A stretch of DNA of 64,000 bases from NCBI RefSeq assembly GCF_014645015.1, contig NZ_BMLC01000001.1, forward strand, positions 1,192,585-1,256,584, given 5' to 3'. The notes under the pieces are model-generated. The model saw only the letters and a list, made by a program, of their open reading frames with translations. It made no database searches and was not told where the DNA came from. The translations under genes were made by a program, and so were the position numbers. This stretch comes from Salinibacterium xinjiangense. GTDB taxonomy: Bacteria; Actinomycetota; Actinomycetes; Actinomycetales; Microbacteriaceae. This document shows positions 25,997 to 34,758 of the stretch, piece by piece; the stretch's first letter is position 1; the number at the start of each line of letters is the position of its first letter.

Positions 25997-26344
25997 GTGT
26001 GCCACTGCCGGCGGCCTTCGACGGAAGAACTTGCGCGCACCCGGAACGACGGGTTGCGCGCCGCAATGGGTCTTGCGTGGTGGCTGAACTCGCCGATGTT
26101 GTGTGAGTAACTTCGGTCGCTTCCTGCGGACCATCGCACGATGGCTTCCTTCGGCAATCAGAACGGGATCGATCCGGACTTCGAACCGTGGGCGAAGGGT
26201 GAGGCCTTCACGCAAGTACTGAGCAATTGCAATCGCGGCCGACACGGGCGGCAAACTCAACTGGGCCCTGTCCGCGGACTCGATTCGCTCATATCCATCA
26301 AAATCGCGCGACACCCCAACACCACGCAAGATATTCTTCTCAAA
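25997..26344. other. Intergenic stretch, no gene recognised
   Basis: A minus-strand frame runs from 26329 into the GH106-like gene and contains 'NILRGVGVSRDFDGYERI' (starting near 26338) and 'YLREGLTLRPRFEVRIDPVL'. It reads semi-structured but no family was recognised. It may be decayed sequence following the fuconate dehydratase gene. Confidence 0.3.
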
Positions 26345-27754
26345 TCACAAAACCGGCCGCACCGTAGCCTCTGAGATTGCAGAACCGGCCCGTCCCGGAG
26401 CCAGCCGCACCACCACCTCCCCGTGACTCGACACGTGCTCTTGCAACACCTGATAGGGGCGCTGGGAAGGTGTGAACCGAGCGTGAAGGTGCTCGCGTCG
26501 GCTCGTTTCGATCATCTCGGCACCCGACCCAGGGGCGACCGGCGGCCAGTAGCGGCCGCCATGGACGTCGACCGGGGTGACGAAGTGCTCGTGGAGATGG
26601 TCGACGAACTCAATCATCCGGCCCTCGCTGCTGCCGGAAACAGCCACCGCATCGAACATCGACAGATGCTGCACGAGTTCGCACAAGCCGACTCCGCCCG
26701 CGTGGGGACAGACAGGTACATCGAAGCGGGCCGCGAGAAGCAGGATCGCAATGTTCTCGTTGACGCCTGCGACACGGGTCGCATCGATCTGCAGGACCTG
26801 CAGGGCCCCCGCTTGGAGGAATTGCTTGAACATGACCCGATTGGCCATGTGCTCACCGGTCGCGATCCGCACGGGCGACACGGCCTGCGAAATCGTGGCG
26901 TGACCAAGCACGTCGTCCGGACTTGTGGGCTCCTCAACCCAGGCGACGTCGAACGGGGCAAGGGCCTTGATCCAATCGACCGCCACGGGTACATCCCAGC
27001 GCTGATTGGCATCTACCGCAATTCGAATATCGGGCCCGACGGTCTCGCGGGCGATCTTCAGTCGGCGCACGTCATCGTCCAGGTCGGCACCGACCTTCAG
27101 CTTGATCTGCGTGAAGCCGTCCGCGACAGCCTCACGGGAGAGACGACGCAGCTTGTCGTCGTCATACCCCAGCCAACCGGGAGTGGTGGTGTAAGCCGGA
27201 TATCCTCTCGCGTGCAGTTCAGCGATCCTCTCTTCTCGCCCGGTGGCGGTGCGTCGCAGGATCTCCAGGGCTTGCTCGCGAGAAAGGGCATCGGTGAGGT
27301 ACCGGAAGTCGACGAGCTCGACCAGCTGCTCTGGAGTCATCCGGCAGAGCAGAAGCCAGAGAGGTAGGCCGGCTCGTTTCGCTTTGAGATCCCATAGAGC
27401 GTTGATCACTGCGCCGATCGCCATATGCATGACGCCCTTCTCAGGGCCTAACCACCGCAACTGGGAGTCGTGCACAAGATCGCGCCAGGTCTGACCCATT
27501 GATGCGAGCAACTCCTCAACATTGCGACCGACGAGGCGCGATTCGAGTGCCGCGATCGCAACCTGCTGCACATCGTTGCCGCGGCCGATCGTGAAGACGA
27601 ACCCGTGGCCTTCCAGGCGGTCAGCGGCATCGGTGACGATCCGCACGTAGGCGGCGGAGTAGTCAGGGTCGGCATTCATCGCATCGGAGCCGTCAAGGCT
27701 CGTTGAAGTGGGGAACCTGACATCACTGGTTTCCAGTGCCACGATTTCAGACAA
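26345..27754 (-). CDS. L-fuconate dehydratase (enolase superfamily), block A
   Basis: 469 residues from a TTG at 27754 that follows AAAGGAG; upstream GTG at 27772 would place the ribosome binding site inside the gene, and the block-B copy begins at the matching residue. Motifs: '[20 protein letters not shown]' (KxK bases), '[14 protein letters not shown]' (Asp), '[12 protein letters not shown]' (Glu), '[17 protein letters not shown]' (Glu) and '[20 protein letters not shown]' (His). These match fuconate dehydratases, which convert L-fuconate to 2-keto-3-deoxy-L-fuconate. Compared with the 424-residue copy B, this one has an extra 40 or so residues after 'GAEMIETSR', probably from loss of the original stop. 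Confidence 0.88.
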   Translation of the reverse strand: MSEIVALETSDVRFPTSTSLDGSDAMNADPDYSAAYVRIVTDAADRLEGHGFVFTIGRGNDVQQVAIAALESRLVGRNVEELLASMGQTWRDLVHDSQLRWLGPEKGVMHMAIGAVINALWDLKAKRAGLPLWLLLCRMTPEQLVELVDFRYLTDALSREQALEILRRTATGREERIAELHARGYPAYTTTPGWLGYDDDKLRRLSREAVADGFTQIKLKVGADLDDDVRRLKIARETVGPDIRIAVDANQRWDVPVAVDWIKALAPFDVAWVEEPTSPDDVLGHATISQAVSPVRIATGEHMANRVMFKQFLQAGALQVLQIDATRVAGVNENIAILLLAARFDVPVCPHAGGVGLCELVQHLSMFDAVAVSGSSEGRMIEFVDHLHEHFVTPVDVHGGRYWPPVAPGSGAEMIETSRREHLHARFTPSQRPYQVLQEHVSSHGEVVVRLAPGRAGSAISEATVRPVL

Positions 27755-27787
27755 GAAACTCTCCTTTAGCACGCAAGTCGAGCATAG

Positions 27788-27798
27788 ACATCCGATGT
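27788..27798. promoter_or_regulatory. Operator candidate ACATCCGATGT (fuconate dehydratase A)
   Basis: Perfect 11-bp dyad 34 bases upstream of the TTG start. Confidence 0.65.
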
Positions 27799-27862
27799 AT
27801 TTGATGTCAAGTTCCTCTTAGGGGGCGGTCGTAACAGCTTTCACTTCCGATAGCTCGGAGGT

Positions 27863-28186
27863 TTAATCCAAATGCCATAGTTCGTCGGCGTCGGCCCACA
27901 GGGTGCCGGGCTCGGCGCCGGAAACGGGAATCTGACACGGGTCGGTTAACTGCCACCACTGCCGCGTCGTCGGATCGGCGGCAATCAACTCGCAGTCCCG
28001 CTCGAAGTCGCCGCCGCGGTACTCGAAGTATGCGATGAGCAAGTCATCACGGATGAAGATCGAATAGTTCGTGATGTTGCTGGCGGTGAGGCGCTCCTCG
28101 ACCTGAGGCCACACTGCGGCGTGAAGCCGGAGGTACTCATCGCGCTTTTCAGGTCGCACGTGGACCAGTTGGACGTGCCGTTTCAT
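27863..28186 (-). CDS. L-fucose/L-rhamnose mutarotase (RhaM/DUF718 family), intact copy
   Basis: 107 residues, normal for this small dimeric alpha-beta barrel family that interconverts sugar anomers. Landmarks: 'MKRHVQLVHVRPEKRDEYLR', 'LHAAVWPQVEERLTASNITN', 'YSIFIRDDLLIAYFEYRGGD', 'ADPTTRQWWQLTDPCQ'. Start ATG 28186 overlaps the lactonase stop by 4 bases. It would supply the anomer used by the fucose dehydrogenase. Two broken relatives lie at 31.6-31.8 and 44.3-44.5 kb. Confidence 0.9.
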   Translation of the reverse strand: MKRHVQLVHVRPEKRDEYLRLHAAVWPQVEERLTASNITNYSIFIRDDLLIAYFEYRGGDFERDCELIAADPTTRQWWQLTDPCQIPVSGAEPGTLWADADELWHLD

Positions 28187-29043
28187 GATGTTCCCGCGCG
28201 GCTGGAGAGCCCATAAACCGACGTGGCCGTTCCGCGCCACAAAGAGTCGCGTTCGGCGGCAGTCAAACCGGGGATCGCCGCCTCTACAAGATTTACGACT
28301 TCGCCATACTCCGCCGCCAGCAGGGAGACCGGCCAGTCGGAGCCGAACATGCATCGATCGGGGCCGAAGAGTTCCAGTGCTGCGTTGATGTAGCGCTTCA
28401 GGTGCTGCGTTCGCCACGAGCGCCAGTCGGCCTCAGTGACCAGTCCGGAAATCTTGCAGAACACTGCAGGATGCGAGGCCATGGCCACCATCCACGCGTA
28501 CCAGCTGGACCACTCCCCGGCGGCGATCTCGGGTTTCGCCAGGTGGTCGATCACGAAATATTGATCGGGCATCGACGCCACCAGCCGCAATGCGGCCGGC
28601 CGTTGTTGTCGGCGCACCAGCAGATCGAACGGAAGGCCGGCGTCACGGACCGCGCCGAGCCCCTGGATGACCTCCGCCCGGACGAGCCACGCGGGATCAG
28701 GTTCATCCTGAGCCTGATGCCGGATACCGACCAACGGCAGGTTGGAGAGCTGCATCAGCCGCTCAGAGACCCCTGGCCGCAACAGGTCCACCCAACCCAC
28801 GACTCCCAGGATCAAATCCGAGCTCTGCGCTGCATCGAGGAGCCAGCGCGTCTCCTCATCCGTGGAGGTAGCTTGCACGACCACCGTGCCCTTCACGGGG
28901 AGTTCGGCGATCGCCGCCGAGAGATCCGATGACTCGAAGGCCCGATCGAGTGAGGGCACGTCCGAAAGCCATGGGTACCGACGCGAGCGGGGATCCCAGA
29001 GATGGTGATGGGCGTCGATAATCACACCCTCCCGGATCGTCAC
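28183..29043 (-). CDS. Amidohydrolase-family L-fuconolactonase
   Basis: 286 residues of the amidohydrolase_2 type. Metal site 'IIDAHHHLWDPRSRRYPWL' at the N terminus; 'QYFVIDHLAKPEIAAGEW' carries the His near the middle; 'CMFGSDWPV' carries the late Asp. 'AHHHLWDP' plus 'GSDWP' is typical of fucono- and galactono-lactonases that open the lactone made by the dehydrogenase. Overlaps of 4 bases with both neighbours show one operon: FAH hydrolase, SDR, lactonase, mutarotase. No counterpart exists in block B. Confidence 0.87.
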   Translation of the reverse strand: MTIREGVIIDAHHHLWDPRSRRYPWLSDVPSLDRAFESSDLSAAIAELPVKGTVVVQATSTDEETRWLLDAAQSSDLILGVVGWVDLLRPGVSERLMQLSNLPLVGIRHQAQDEPDPAWLVRAEVIQGLGAVRDAGLPFDLLVRRQQRPAALRLVASMPDQYFVIDHLAKPEIAAGEWSSWYAWMVAMASHPAVFCKISGLVTEADWRSWRTQHLKRYINAALELFGPDRCMFGSDWPVSLLAAEYGEVVNLVEAAIPGLTAAERDSLWRGTATSVYGLSSRAGTS

Positions 29044-29792
29044 GGCGTGCGCATCCTGAGATTCTGCATCCCGCCGTCGACCGCAAGACTAGCTCCCGTC
29101 GTCGACCCCGCGCCCGGACTCGCGAAGTAGAGAATTGCCTGTGCGATCTCTCCCATCGACACCAGTCGCCCGTGCGGCTGTCGCGCCGCGAGCGCCGCAC
29201 GCTCCGCGTCCGGATCCGGCGCCGTCGCAAGAAGCCTGCCGACCCAGGGGGTATCCGCTGTGCCCGGATTAACGCAGTTGACGCGAACTCCATCCGCCAG
29301 ATGGTCTGCTGCCATCGCCCGCGTCAACGCCAGGACGGCTCCCTTGCTCGCGCTGTAAAGAGCGCGTTGCGGTAGCCCGGCCGTTGCAGCGATGGAAGCC
29401 ACGTTGACAATGCTTGCCGTCGGCGAGGCCCGCAGCCAGGGCAGCGCTGCTGAGGCCACGCGTGCCATTCCCGTCACGTTCACGGAGAGCACTCTGGCCC
29501 ATTCAGCGTCATCGACGACCTCGACCGAGCCCTGTGCACCGATGCCGGCGTTGTTGACCAGAATGTCGATCCCGCCGTACTGAGCGACGACCTCGGCGAT
29601 CGCCGCCTGGACCGACGCGCTATCGGAGACGTCGGCGCTGATCGCTAGGCCTCGAGGATCGGCACTCTCCACATGAAGGTCGAGCACGGCCACGCGTGCA
29701 CCGAGGTCGAGCAGTTGGCGGGCAACCTCTGCTCCGATGCCTGATGCGCCTCCCGTGATGATCGCGACACGATCGATGAACTCTGATGTCAT
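29040..29792 (-). CDS. SDR 2-keto-3-deoxy-L-fuconate dehydrogenase (block A, intact)
   Basis: 250 residues from ATG 29792, preceded by AGGAGG; a longer frame to 30137 overlaps the FAH gene and lacks family sequence. NAD motif 'IITGGASGIGAEVARQLL', 'VNNAGIGAQGS', catalytic Ser 'IVNVASIAATAG', 'YSASKGAVLALTRAMAADHL' with Tyr and Lys, and 'NPGTADTPWVGRLLA', the hallmark of the 2-keto-3-deoxy-L-fuconate dehydrogenase subgroup. The product, 2,4-diketo-3-deoxy-L-fuconate, is cleaved by the FAH-type hydrolase encoded just upstream. Confidence 0.9.
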   Translation of the reverse strand: MTSEFIDRVAIITGGASGIGAEVARQLLDLGARVAVLDLHVESADPRGLAISADVSDSASVQAAIAEVVAQYGGIDILVNNAGIGAQGSVEVVDDAEWARVLSVNVTGMARVASAALPWLRASPTASIVNVASIAATAGLPQRALYSASKGAVLALTRAMAADHLADGVRVNCVNPGTADTPWVGRLLATAPDPDAERAALAARQPHGRLVSMGEIAQAILYFASPGAGSTTGASLAVDGGMQNLRMRTP

Positions 29793-29803
29793 TCCCGTCC
29801 TCC

Positions 29804-30652
29804 TCATGCTTGGCCAAACACTTGACGCTGGCGCCCGAGACCCTCGATTTCGATCTCGACCACATCGCCCGCGCGCAGATAGGGAAACCTGCCCGACAAA
29901 GCGACGCCTTCCGGCGTACCGGTGAGCACCACGTCGCCGGGCTCCAAGGCGAGGAACTGGCTCAGGTGCCAGATCACGTAGTCCACATCGAAGATAAGGT
30001 CGGCGCTGTTGGAGTCCTGACGAGGCTCTCCGTTCACCCAACTTCGCAGCCTCAGATCGCTTGAATCGATCTCGTCGGCCGTCACGAGCCAGGGACCGAG
30101 GGGGCTGAACCCCGGAGCTGACTTCCCCTTGCTCCACTGGCCGCCGGAGACTTCGAGTTGGAACTCGCGCTCGGACAGATCATTGGCCGCGAGGAAGCCT
30201 GCGATGTGCGCCCGAGCCGCGGCCGGGGAGTCGAGATAGAGGGCACGAGTGCCAATGACGACACCGAGTTCGACCTCCCAGTCGGTCTTCCGGCTCTGAC
30301 GAGGGATGTCGACGGGGTCGTTCGGGCCCACGACCGTGTTCGGCGTCTTCAGAAAGACGATCGGCACCTCGGGCGGCTGTGAGCCGGACTCCGCAGCGTG
30401 TGCGGCATAGTTCATCCCGATGCAGATGAGCGCACTCGGTCGGGCCACGGGCGCGCCGATGCGAAGAGTCTCAGCGCCAACCAACTCGGGTAAGCCTCCA
30501 CTATTCACGACCTCAGCAAGGTGTGCGAGACGGGATGGAGAAAGGGTCGACCCGTCGAGATCGGAAACCACCGAGCTCAGGTCGATGAAGCGATCGCCGA
30601 TGACGGCGACCGGAATTTCGGAGCCCTGCGCTCCCAGTCGTGCCAACTTCAT
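29804..30652 (-). CDS. FAH-type 2,4-diketo-3-deoxy-L-fuconate hydrolase (block A)
   Basis: 282 residues from ATG 30652, preceded by GGAAGGCGG. FAH fold landmarks: 'ALICIGMNYAAHAAESGSQP', 'PIVFLKTPNTVVGPNDPVDI', 'DWEVELGVVIGTRAL' (metal Glu), 'GDVVLTGTPEGVALSG' and 'GDVVEIEIEGLG'. Metal ligands Glu, Glu and Asp are all present. In the fucose route this enzyme splits the diketo acid to pyruvate and L-lactate. First gene of the four-gene operon; an operator candidate lies 30 bases upstream. Confidence 0.9.
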   Translation of the reverse strand: MKLARLGAQGSEIPVAVIGDRFIDLSSVVSDLDGSTLSPSRLAHLAEVVNSGGLPELVGAETLRIGAPVARPSALICIGMNYAAHAAESGSQPPEVPIVFLKTPNTVVGPNDPVDIPRQSRKTDWEVELGVVIGTRALYLDSPAAARAHIAGFLAANDLSEREFQLEVSGGQWSKGKSAPGFSPLGPWLVTADEIDSSDLRLRSWVNGEPRQDSNSADLIFDVDYVIWHLSQFLALEPGDVVLTGTPEGVALSGRFPYLRAGDVVEIEIEGLGRQRQVFGQA

Positions 30653-30949
30653 TGATCCGCCTTCCTTGTCAGGGATACCATACATCGGATGTCTCGTCTT
30701 TACTGTGCACCTGAGCACGGCGAGCGAGTCAGCCACTAGACGACTCGGCAGACAAAGGCCGCCGCACCCCGCCGAGCAGGAGGGGCAATGTGCTGCTTGG
30801 AACCCCGCCACAGCATCGACCGTGACCCACTGAGCGCCGGCGGTGCAATGCGGCTCTCTGGGCGACGTGTGCCCGGCCCCTTGCATTGGAGGATTCGATG
30901 CGGTCACGTCCCCCGGCCGGGCTGCACGTTAGCCCCAGCTGATCAATTG
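30653..30949. other. Upstream region of the FAH operon, no gene
   Basis: Contains the operator candidate and promoter side of the operon. The long minus frame through it lacks family features. Confidence 0.5.
30682..30692. promoter_or_regulatory. Operator candidate ACATCGGATGT (FAH-SDR-lactonase operon)
   Basis: Perfect 11-bp dyad upstream of the operon's first gene. Confidence 0.65.
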
Positions 30950-31111
30950 ACCAAAGGTCAATAGGTCAACTTCGCCCGTTGGTCAGATCCCATATAAACA
31001 CTCGGCTCGGACTCCATGTGGAGATCAGATATCAGCCCAGAAACGGTCTCAGATGATTTCAAGTGTGGGCAGGATGTGGGCAGAAACCACAACAGGCCCG
31101 ACCGCATTCCT
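30950..31111. repeat. Repeat block R3, truncated
   Basis: Left arm of R: 'GGTCAATAGGTCAACTTCG', 'CAGATCCCATATAAACACT' and 'CAAGTGTGGGCAGGATGTGG', then 'ACAACAGGCCCGACCGCATTCC'. The tRNA-like part that should follow is missing; an IS481 remnant starts exactly there. The block separates fucose blocks A and B. Confidence 0.7.
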
Positions 31112-31310
31112 ATGATGTCTCAGGACATCGGTAAGACTTAGAGAGTTTGGCGTGGTCCGCGTGGTCCGCGTGGTCCGCGTGGTTCGTGTGGTTCGTGTGG
31201 TTGGCCGCTGCCGACGTGTTTGGTTCCAAGTTCCGGCCAGGGGTGCTCGATGAGAAGGGTGGCCTGGTCGTCGAAGACCTGCGAGATCTTGTTGAACGGC
31301 TACCTGATCG
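31112..31310 (-). mobile_element. IS481-family remnant
   Basis: The end sequence 'TGATGTCTCAGGACATCGGT' matches the terminal repeat of the 14.6-kb element. On the minus strand the transposase C-terminal domain is readable as 'LLIEHPWPELGTKHVGSGQP'. Everything N-terminal to this domain is gone. Confidence 0.7.
31153..31204. repeat. 9-bp tandem repeat inside the IS481 remnant
   Basis: Three units of TGGTCCGCG and two to three of TGGTTCGTG in a row. On the minus strand of the old transposase frame this would encode repeated His-Glu-Pro/Arg-Gly-Pro-like triplets. It looks like slippage expansion after the element died. Confidence 0.7.
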
Positions 31311-31319
31311 GGCACCGTA

Positions 31320-31500
31320 CTCACCGATCGAACCCAGATCGACGTGGCATCGGCCGTTGGTCCCCGGCACCAACGTTTTGGAGATCGTTCTAGCGAATAC
31401 GCTCGCCAATCACTGCCGTCATCTCCCATCCCCCTATTCGCGCATGCAGAAACCGGGCGGGGAGATCGTTGGGGTGAAGTTCTGGGCGTCGAAGGGATGA
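31320..31500 (+). pseudogene. C-terminal remnant of a second GH106-like gene
   Basis: The frame ending at 31500 reads 'VPGTNVLEIVLANTLANHCR', then 'LPSPYSRMQKPGGEIVGVKF'. It aligns with the last 50 residues of the GH106-like protein of block A ('LDGDNVIEIECANTLGNYYG', 'WPTPYASTSDAGGGFRAAVL'). The rest of the gene was lost where the IS481 remnant now sits. Confidence 0.7.
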
Positions 31501-31559
31501 GCAGTTATTCGCTATGACCCTCTAGCCTTGACTCCCACCATGGATCTGATTCGTGTTCC

Positions 31560-31815
31560 CGGAGCGAGATTTGAAGTGGCGCGGTGAGCTCTCACCACCG
31601 CTGGGTTATTGGATCTGCGGCGATGAGTGCCGTGTCGGCGTCCTAGTCCTCGCCGACGTATTCCATGGAGGAGCGGAGCAGTTCGCCGTAACGGTAGATG
31701 GAGTAGCTGCGGATGTTGCTCAAACTGAGCCGTTCGAGCACCCCTCGCGATGGAGTTGTTCATACGTCTCCATGTCGCTGCTGGCCACAGCGATGACGGA
31801 CGCGATCCGCTTCAT
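31560..31815 (-). pseudogene. Broken mutarotase gene (RhaM/DUF718), block B
   Basis: Starts at ATG 31815, overlapping the stop of the GH29-like gene. The first frame gives 'MKRIASVIAVASSDMETYEQ' and then slips; the shifted frame gives 'LERLSLSNIRSYSIYRYGEL', 'SMEYVGED', a TAG, and 'DADTALIAADPITQRWW'. All parts of a RhaM-type mutarotase are recognisable with one frameshift and one nonsense codon. Confidence 0.8.
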
Positions 31816-33134
31816 TGCTCCCCCTCGCCCGGGTATCGGAGCTCGATAACAGTGTGGTGCTCGTCCCACGACTCCATTCGCATAGTGAGTCCGAGTGCCG
31901 ACTCGGTGACTGACACCCCCACCTCGGCTCCTGATCTCACGCAGAGGGCGCTCCTGGGGATATCGTCGGACGCTCGTCGGGGGAGCAATACACGGCCGCT
32001 CGTGGGTCGGCGAAGGACGTGAACGTAAGTCGCCTCGTCGTTCTCAGTCGCGACAACCCAATCGAGGGAAGTGGCGGTGGACCGGTCCGGCGCTGGCCAA
32101 CGACTACTTGGGCGCGCCCCGACGATCGACTTCCGGATGGGTTTTAGGCGTCGCCCTAGCTCGATCAGCGCCTCGCGGACACCGGGCTCCCACCCGCCAC
32201 CGACCAGGGGACCGGCCGCAATTGCTAATCCTCCACCGGTGATGTTGACCGCTGTCTGGATGGCCAAGTATCCCAACAGGTCCTCCGGGCTGAAGCCGAT
32301 CTCGAATTGAGTGGCTCGACCGGCCCACCAGATGCTTCCCAATACGGTTGAGACGCTCTGGGTGCGGTACGCCGGCCAGTGGTCAAGGGTCGATTCGGCG
32401 AAGTCTCCCCAGCGGTAATACTCATGGTCCGCGACATCCGCAGAATAGAGATTGCCGTAGAAGTTCTGCTGGATGACAAGGTGTTCCGCTCTGCTGAGAA
32501 TCGTTTGCCTCAGGCGTTCATAGTCCACGACCCACGTACTGTCGGCCCGCTCGGACCCTTCGTCCCAATAGATCGACTGCACGCGAGACCCGTATCTGTC
32601 TACTAGCTCGGCGTACGCCTCCGTTATGAAGTCGTTCCACCGCGAGAACACGAACGAGCGGGGATCCGGATCCGGGTTGCCGATCGGGGCGGTCGCGCCC
32701 CAGCCTGTCCGCTCCTGATCACGCCGATCCATATCGTGACCATCGCGGGGGTGAGTGTACAGCTGGGTCGCAATCCCCTCCTTCGATAGAGCTTCGATCA
32801 GTTCCCCGATGATGTCTCGTGACGAACTCGAGCGCTCGCCCCGCCAATGTGTCATTACGTCGCTGGGATACAACGGGAACATGCCTTGATGCCACGCCGT
32901 GAAACGAACGTATTCGACACCGAATGCAACGACGTCGGCAACGAACCCCTCAAGATCGAATAATGAGCACAACTCGTCCAGGCTGGCGGGCTTTCCAAAC
33001 CCGTCGACCGAAAGCCCTGGGACGTAGTGGACGAAGATTCCGTAGTTGACATCCAGGCGACGCGGTCCATCTGGTGGGCCAGCCATTCCGCTCGCATTAG
33101 GGGCGTGAGCTCGGGGAACGGAATCGACTGCCAT
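31812..33134 (-). CDS. GH29-like alpha-L-fucosidase family protein (cytoplasmic)
   Basis: 440 residues. GH29-like landmarks: 'NYGIFVHYVPGLSVDGFGKP', 'FGVEYVRFTAWHQGMFPLYP', 'YGSRVQSIYWDEGSERADST' (where a catalytic Asp would lie), 'GDFAESTLDHWPAYRTQSVS', 'AVNITGGGLAIAAGPLVGGG' and a C-terminal beta domain. Canonical fucosidases use Asp in a 'W.DG' context; 'YWDEGSE' departs from that, so activity or linkage may differ. No signal peptide, so it probably acts on imported oligosaccharides. A secreted relative is at 44.6 kb and a broken one at 47.6-48.1 kb. Divergent from the FAH gene of block B. Confidence 0.75.
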   Translation of the reverse strand: MAVDSVPRAHAPNASGMAGPPDGPRRLDVNYGIFVHYVPGLSVDGFGKPASLDELCSLFDLEGFVADVVAFGVEYVRFTAWHQGMFPLYPSDVMTHWRGERSSSSRDIIGELIEALSKEGIATQLYTHPRDGHDMDRRDQERTGWGATAPIGNPDPDPRSFVFSRWNDFITEAYAELVDRYGSRVQSIYWDEGSERADSTWVVDYERLRQTILSRAEHLVIQQNFYGNLYSADVADHEYYRWGDFAESTLDHWPAYRTQSVSTVLGSIWWAGRATQFEIGFSPEDLLGYLAIQTAVNITGGGLAIAAGPLVGGGWEPGVREALIELGRRLKPIRKSIVGARPSSRWPAPDRSTATSLDWVVATENDEATYVHVLRRPTSGRVLLPRRASDDIPRSALCVRSGAEVGVSVTESALGLTMRMESWDEHHTVIELRYPGEGEQ

Positions 33135-33244
33135 TTAAACGAGTCTCTTTCTAGGAATTCATCGGAGCTATCAGGAGTCAAGTCGCAATTATCTCACTAT
33201 AAGTCGCGGAAAAATAGATAATGTATGTCAACTGCACTCTTATA

Positions 33245-33255
33245 GTTCGGATGAT
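33245..33255. promoter_or_regulatory. Weak operator candidate AGTTCGGATGA
   Basis: Three mismatches to the dyad. It lies in the 168-bp divergent gap between the GH29-like and FAH genes, where an operator is expected. Confidence 0.35.
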
Positions 33256-33302
33256 TACCATGGTCGCGCAACATTGTTGTCGACGAAATAGATAGGAACA
33301 GG

Positions 33303-34175
33303 ATGAGATTGGGGCGTCTGGGGCACCCGGAGCGGGAGCTCCCGGTGGCGATCGTCGATGAACGGACTTACGACCTTCGGAGCGTCACGAACGACATCGA
33401 TCCAGAATTGTTCGAGTTGGGCGGGTTTGACCTTGTCGAGCGGGCGATCCGGGACGGCGCGGTCGTGGAGTACCGCGAGCCGTTCGGACCCCGGTCTCCG
33501 CGGATCGGCGCTCCGCTGTCACAGCCAACCGCGTTAATTTGCATCGGCATGAACTACGCGGTGCATGCCGTCGAGTCTGGGTCGGCACCGCCGTCGGAAC
33601 TCGTCCTCTTCTTCAAGCATCCCCATACGATCGTGGGGTCGAACTACGCGGTTCTGGTTCGGCCGCGCTCTGAGAAGACGGATTGGAAGGTCGAGCTCAC
33701 GGTGATTGGCGGCAGACGGGCGAGGTATCTGAACTCCGAGGCCGAAGCTGTGACCCACGTCGCCGGGTTTGCAATCTCGAACGATGTTTCCGAACGCAAG
33801 AATCAACTTGAAACCGCGGGCGGTCAGTGGAACAAAGGCAAGTCTTCGGAGACTTTCAACCCGTTCGGCCACTGGATCATCAGCGCCACCTCAATTGATC
33901 ATTCGGACGACCTGCGCATCCAATCGTGGGTGAACGGGCAACCACGCCAAGATTCGAATACGAGCGACCTTATCTTCCGAATCGGGGCGATCATCCAGCA
34001 GCTCATTAATGTCATGGTGCTTGAACCGGGCGACGTGATAAACACCGGAACACCGCAAGGTGTAGCGCTTTCGGGCAGATTCCCATTCTTGAGGGCGGGA
34101 GATGTCGTCGAGTGCGAGATCGAAGGACCAGGACCGCAGCGCCAGGTTGTCGAGAATGGATGGTCCGATGAGTGA
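33303..34175 (+). CDS. FAH-type 2,4-diketo-3-deoxy-L-fuconate hydrolase (block B)
   Basis: 290 residues, parallel to the block-A enzyme: 'ALICIGMNYAVHAVESGSAP', 'LVLFFKHPHTIVGSNYAVLV', 'DWKVELTVIGGRRARYLNSE', 'GDVINTGTPQGVALSG' and 'GDVVECEIEGPG'. The family metal ligands are kept, although 'VELTVIGGRR' differs from the usual 'VELGVVIG', so one active-site strand is altered. ATG 33303 follows AGGAACAGG. The stop overlaps the start of the broken SDR gene by 8 bases. Confidence 0.85.
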   Translation: MRLGRLGHPERELPVAIVDERTYDLRSVTNDIDPELFELGGFDLVERAIRDGAVVEYREPFGPRSPRIGAPLSQPTALICIGMNYAVHAVESGSAPPSELVLFFKHPHTIVGSNYAVLVRPRSEKTDWKVELTVIGGRRARYLNSEAEAVTHVAGFAISNDVSERKNQLETAGGQWNKGKSSETFNPFGHWIISATSIDHSDDLRIQSWVNGQPRQDSNTSDLIFRIGAIIQQLINVMVLEPGDVINTGTPQGVALSGRFPFLRAGDVVECEIEGPGPQRQVVENGWSDE

Positions 34176-34758
34176 GTCCGAGTTCTCCGGCTTGGTGGCC
34201 GAGGTGACTGGAGGGCGATCCGGCCTCGGCCTAGCAAGCGCTCGAGAGCTGTCCCGACGGGGGGCGTCGACCTGGATCCTCGACCTGGATCCTCGACCTC
34301 GATGCGTCCCCGCTAGATGGGCAGTTCACCGTCGTCGAATGCGACGTGGCCCACGATCAATCGGTGGAAAGGCCATCGATATCGTTGTCTCCTCCGCAGG
34401 GCAGCTGGATATCGTGATCGCCAACGCAGGGATCGGCGCACAGGGGACCATCGAGGACAACGACGGCGCCGAGTGGCGAAGAGTCTTCGAAGTTAGAGTC
34501 AACGCCGTCGTCCCCGGGACCGCGGACACACCGTGGATCGGTCGTCTCCTCTCCAGAGCCGCAGATCCTCAGGCCGAACGTGACGCTCTCGAGCAGCGTC
34601 AGCCACTGGGGAGCCTCGTGGGGCCTGAAGAAGTCGCCGACGTGGTAGCGCACCTCGCCTCGCCTCGGTCGGGGAGCACGACCGGAGTTATTCTTCCCGT
34701 CGATGGAAGAATGAACACTCTGCGCGTGAGACCCGGCAGAACGCATGATCATGGCTGA
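34168..34758 (+). pseudogene. Broken SDR 2-keto-3-deoxy-L-fuconate dehydrogenase (block B)
   Basis: Reads 'MSESEFSGLVAEVTGGRSGL' in the NAD-binding start, then a garbled stretch after 'STWILDLDPRPR', then 'LDIVIANAGIGAQGTIED', and a jump from 'GAEWRRVFEV' straight to 'RVNAVVPGTADTPWIGRLLS'. Compared with the block-A gene, about 60 residues are missing, including the catalytic Ser and the YxxxK motif. The remaining frame is open, but the product cannot be an active SDR. Confidence 0.85.
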
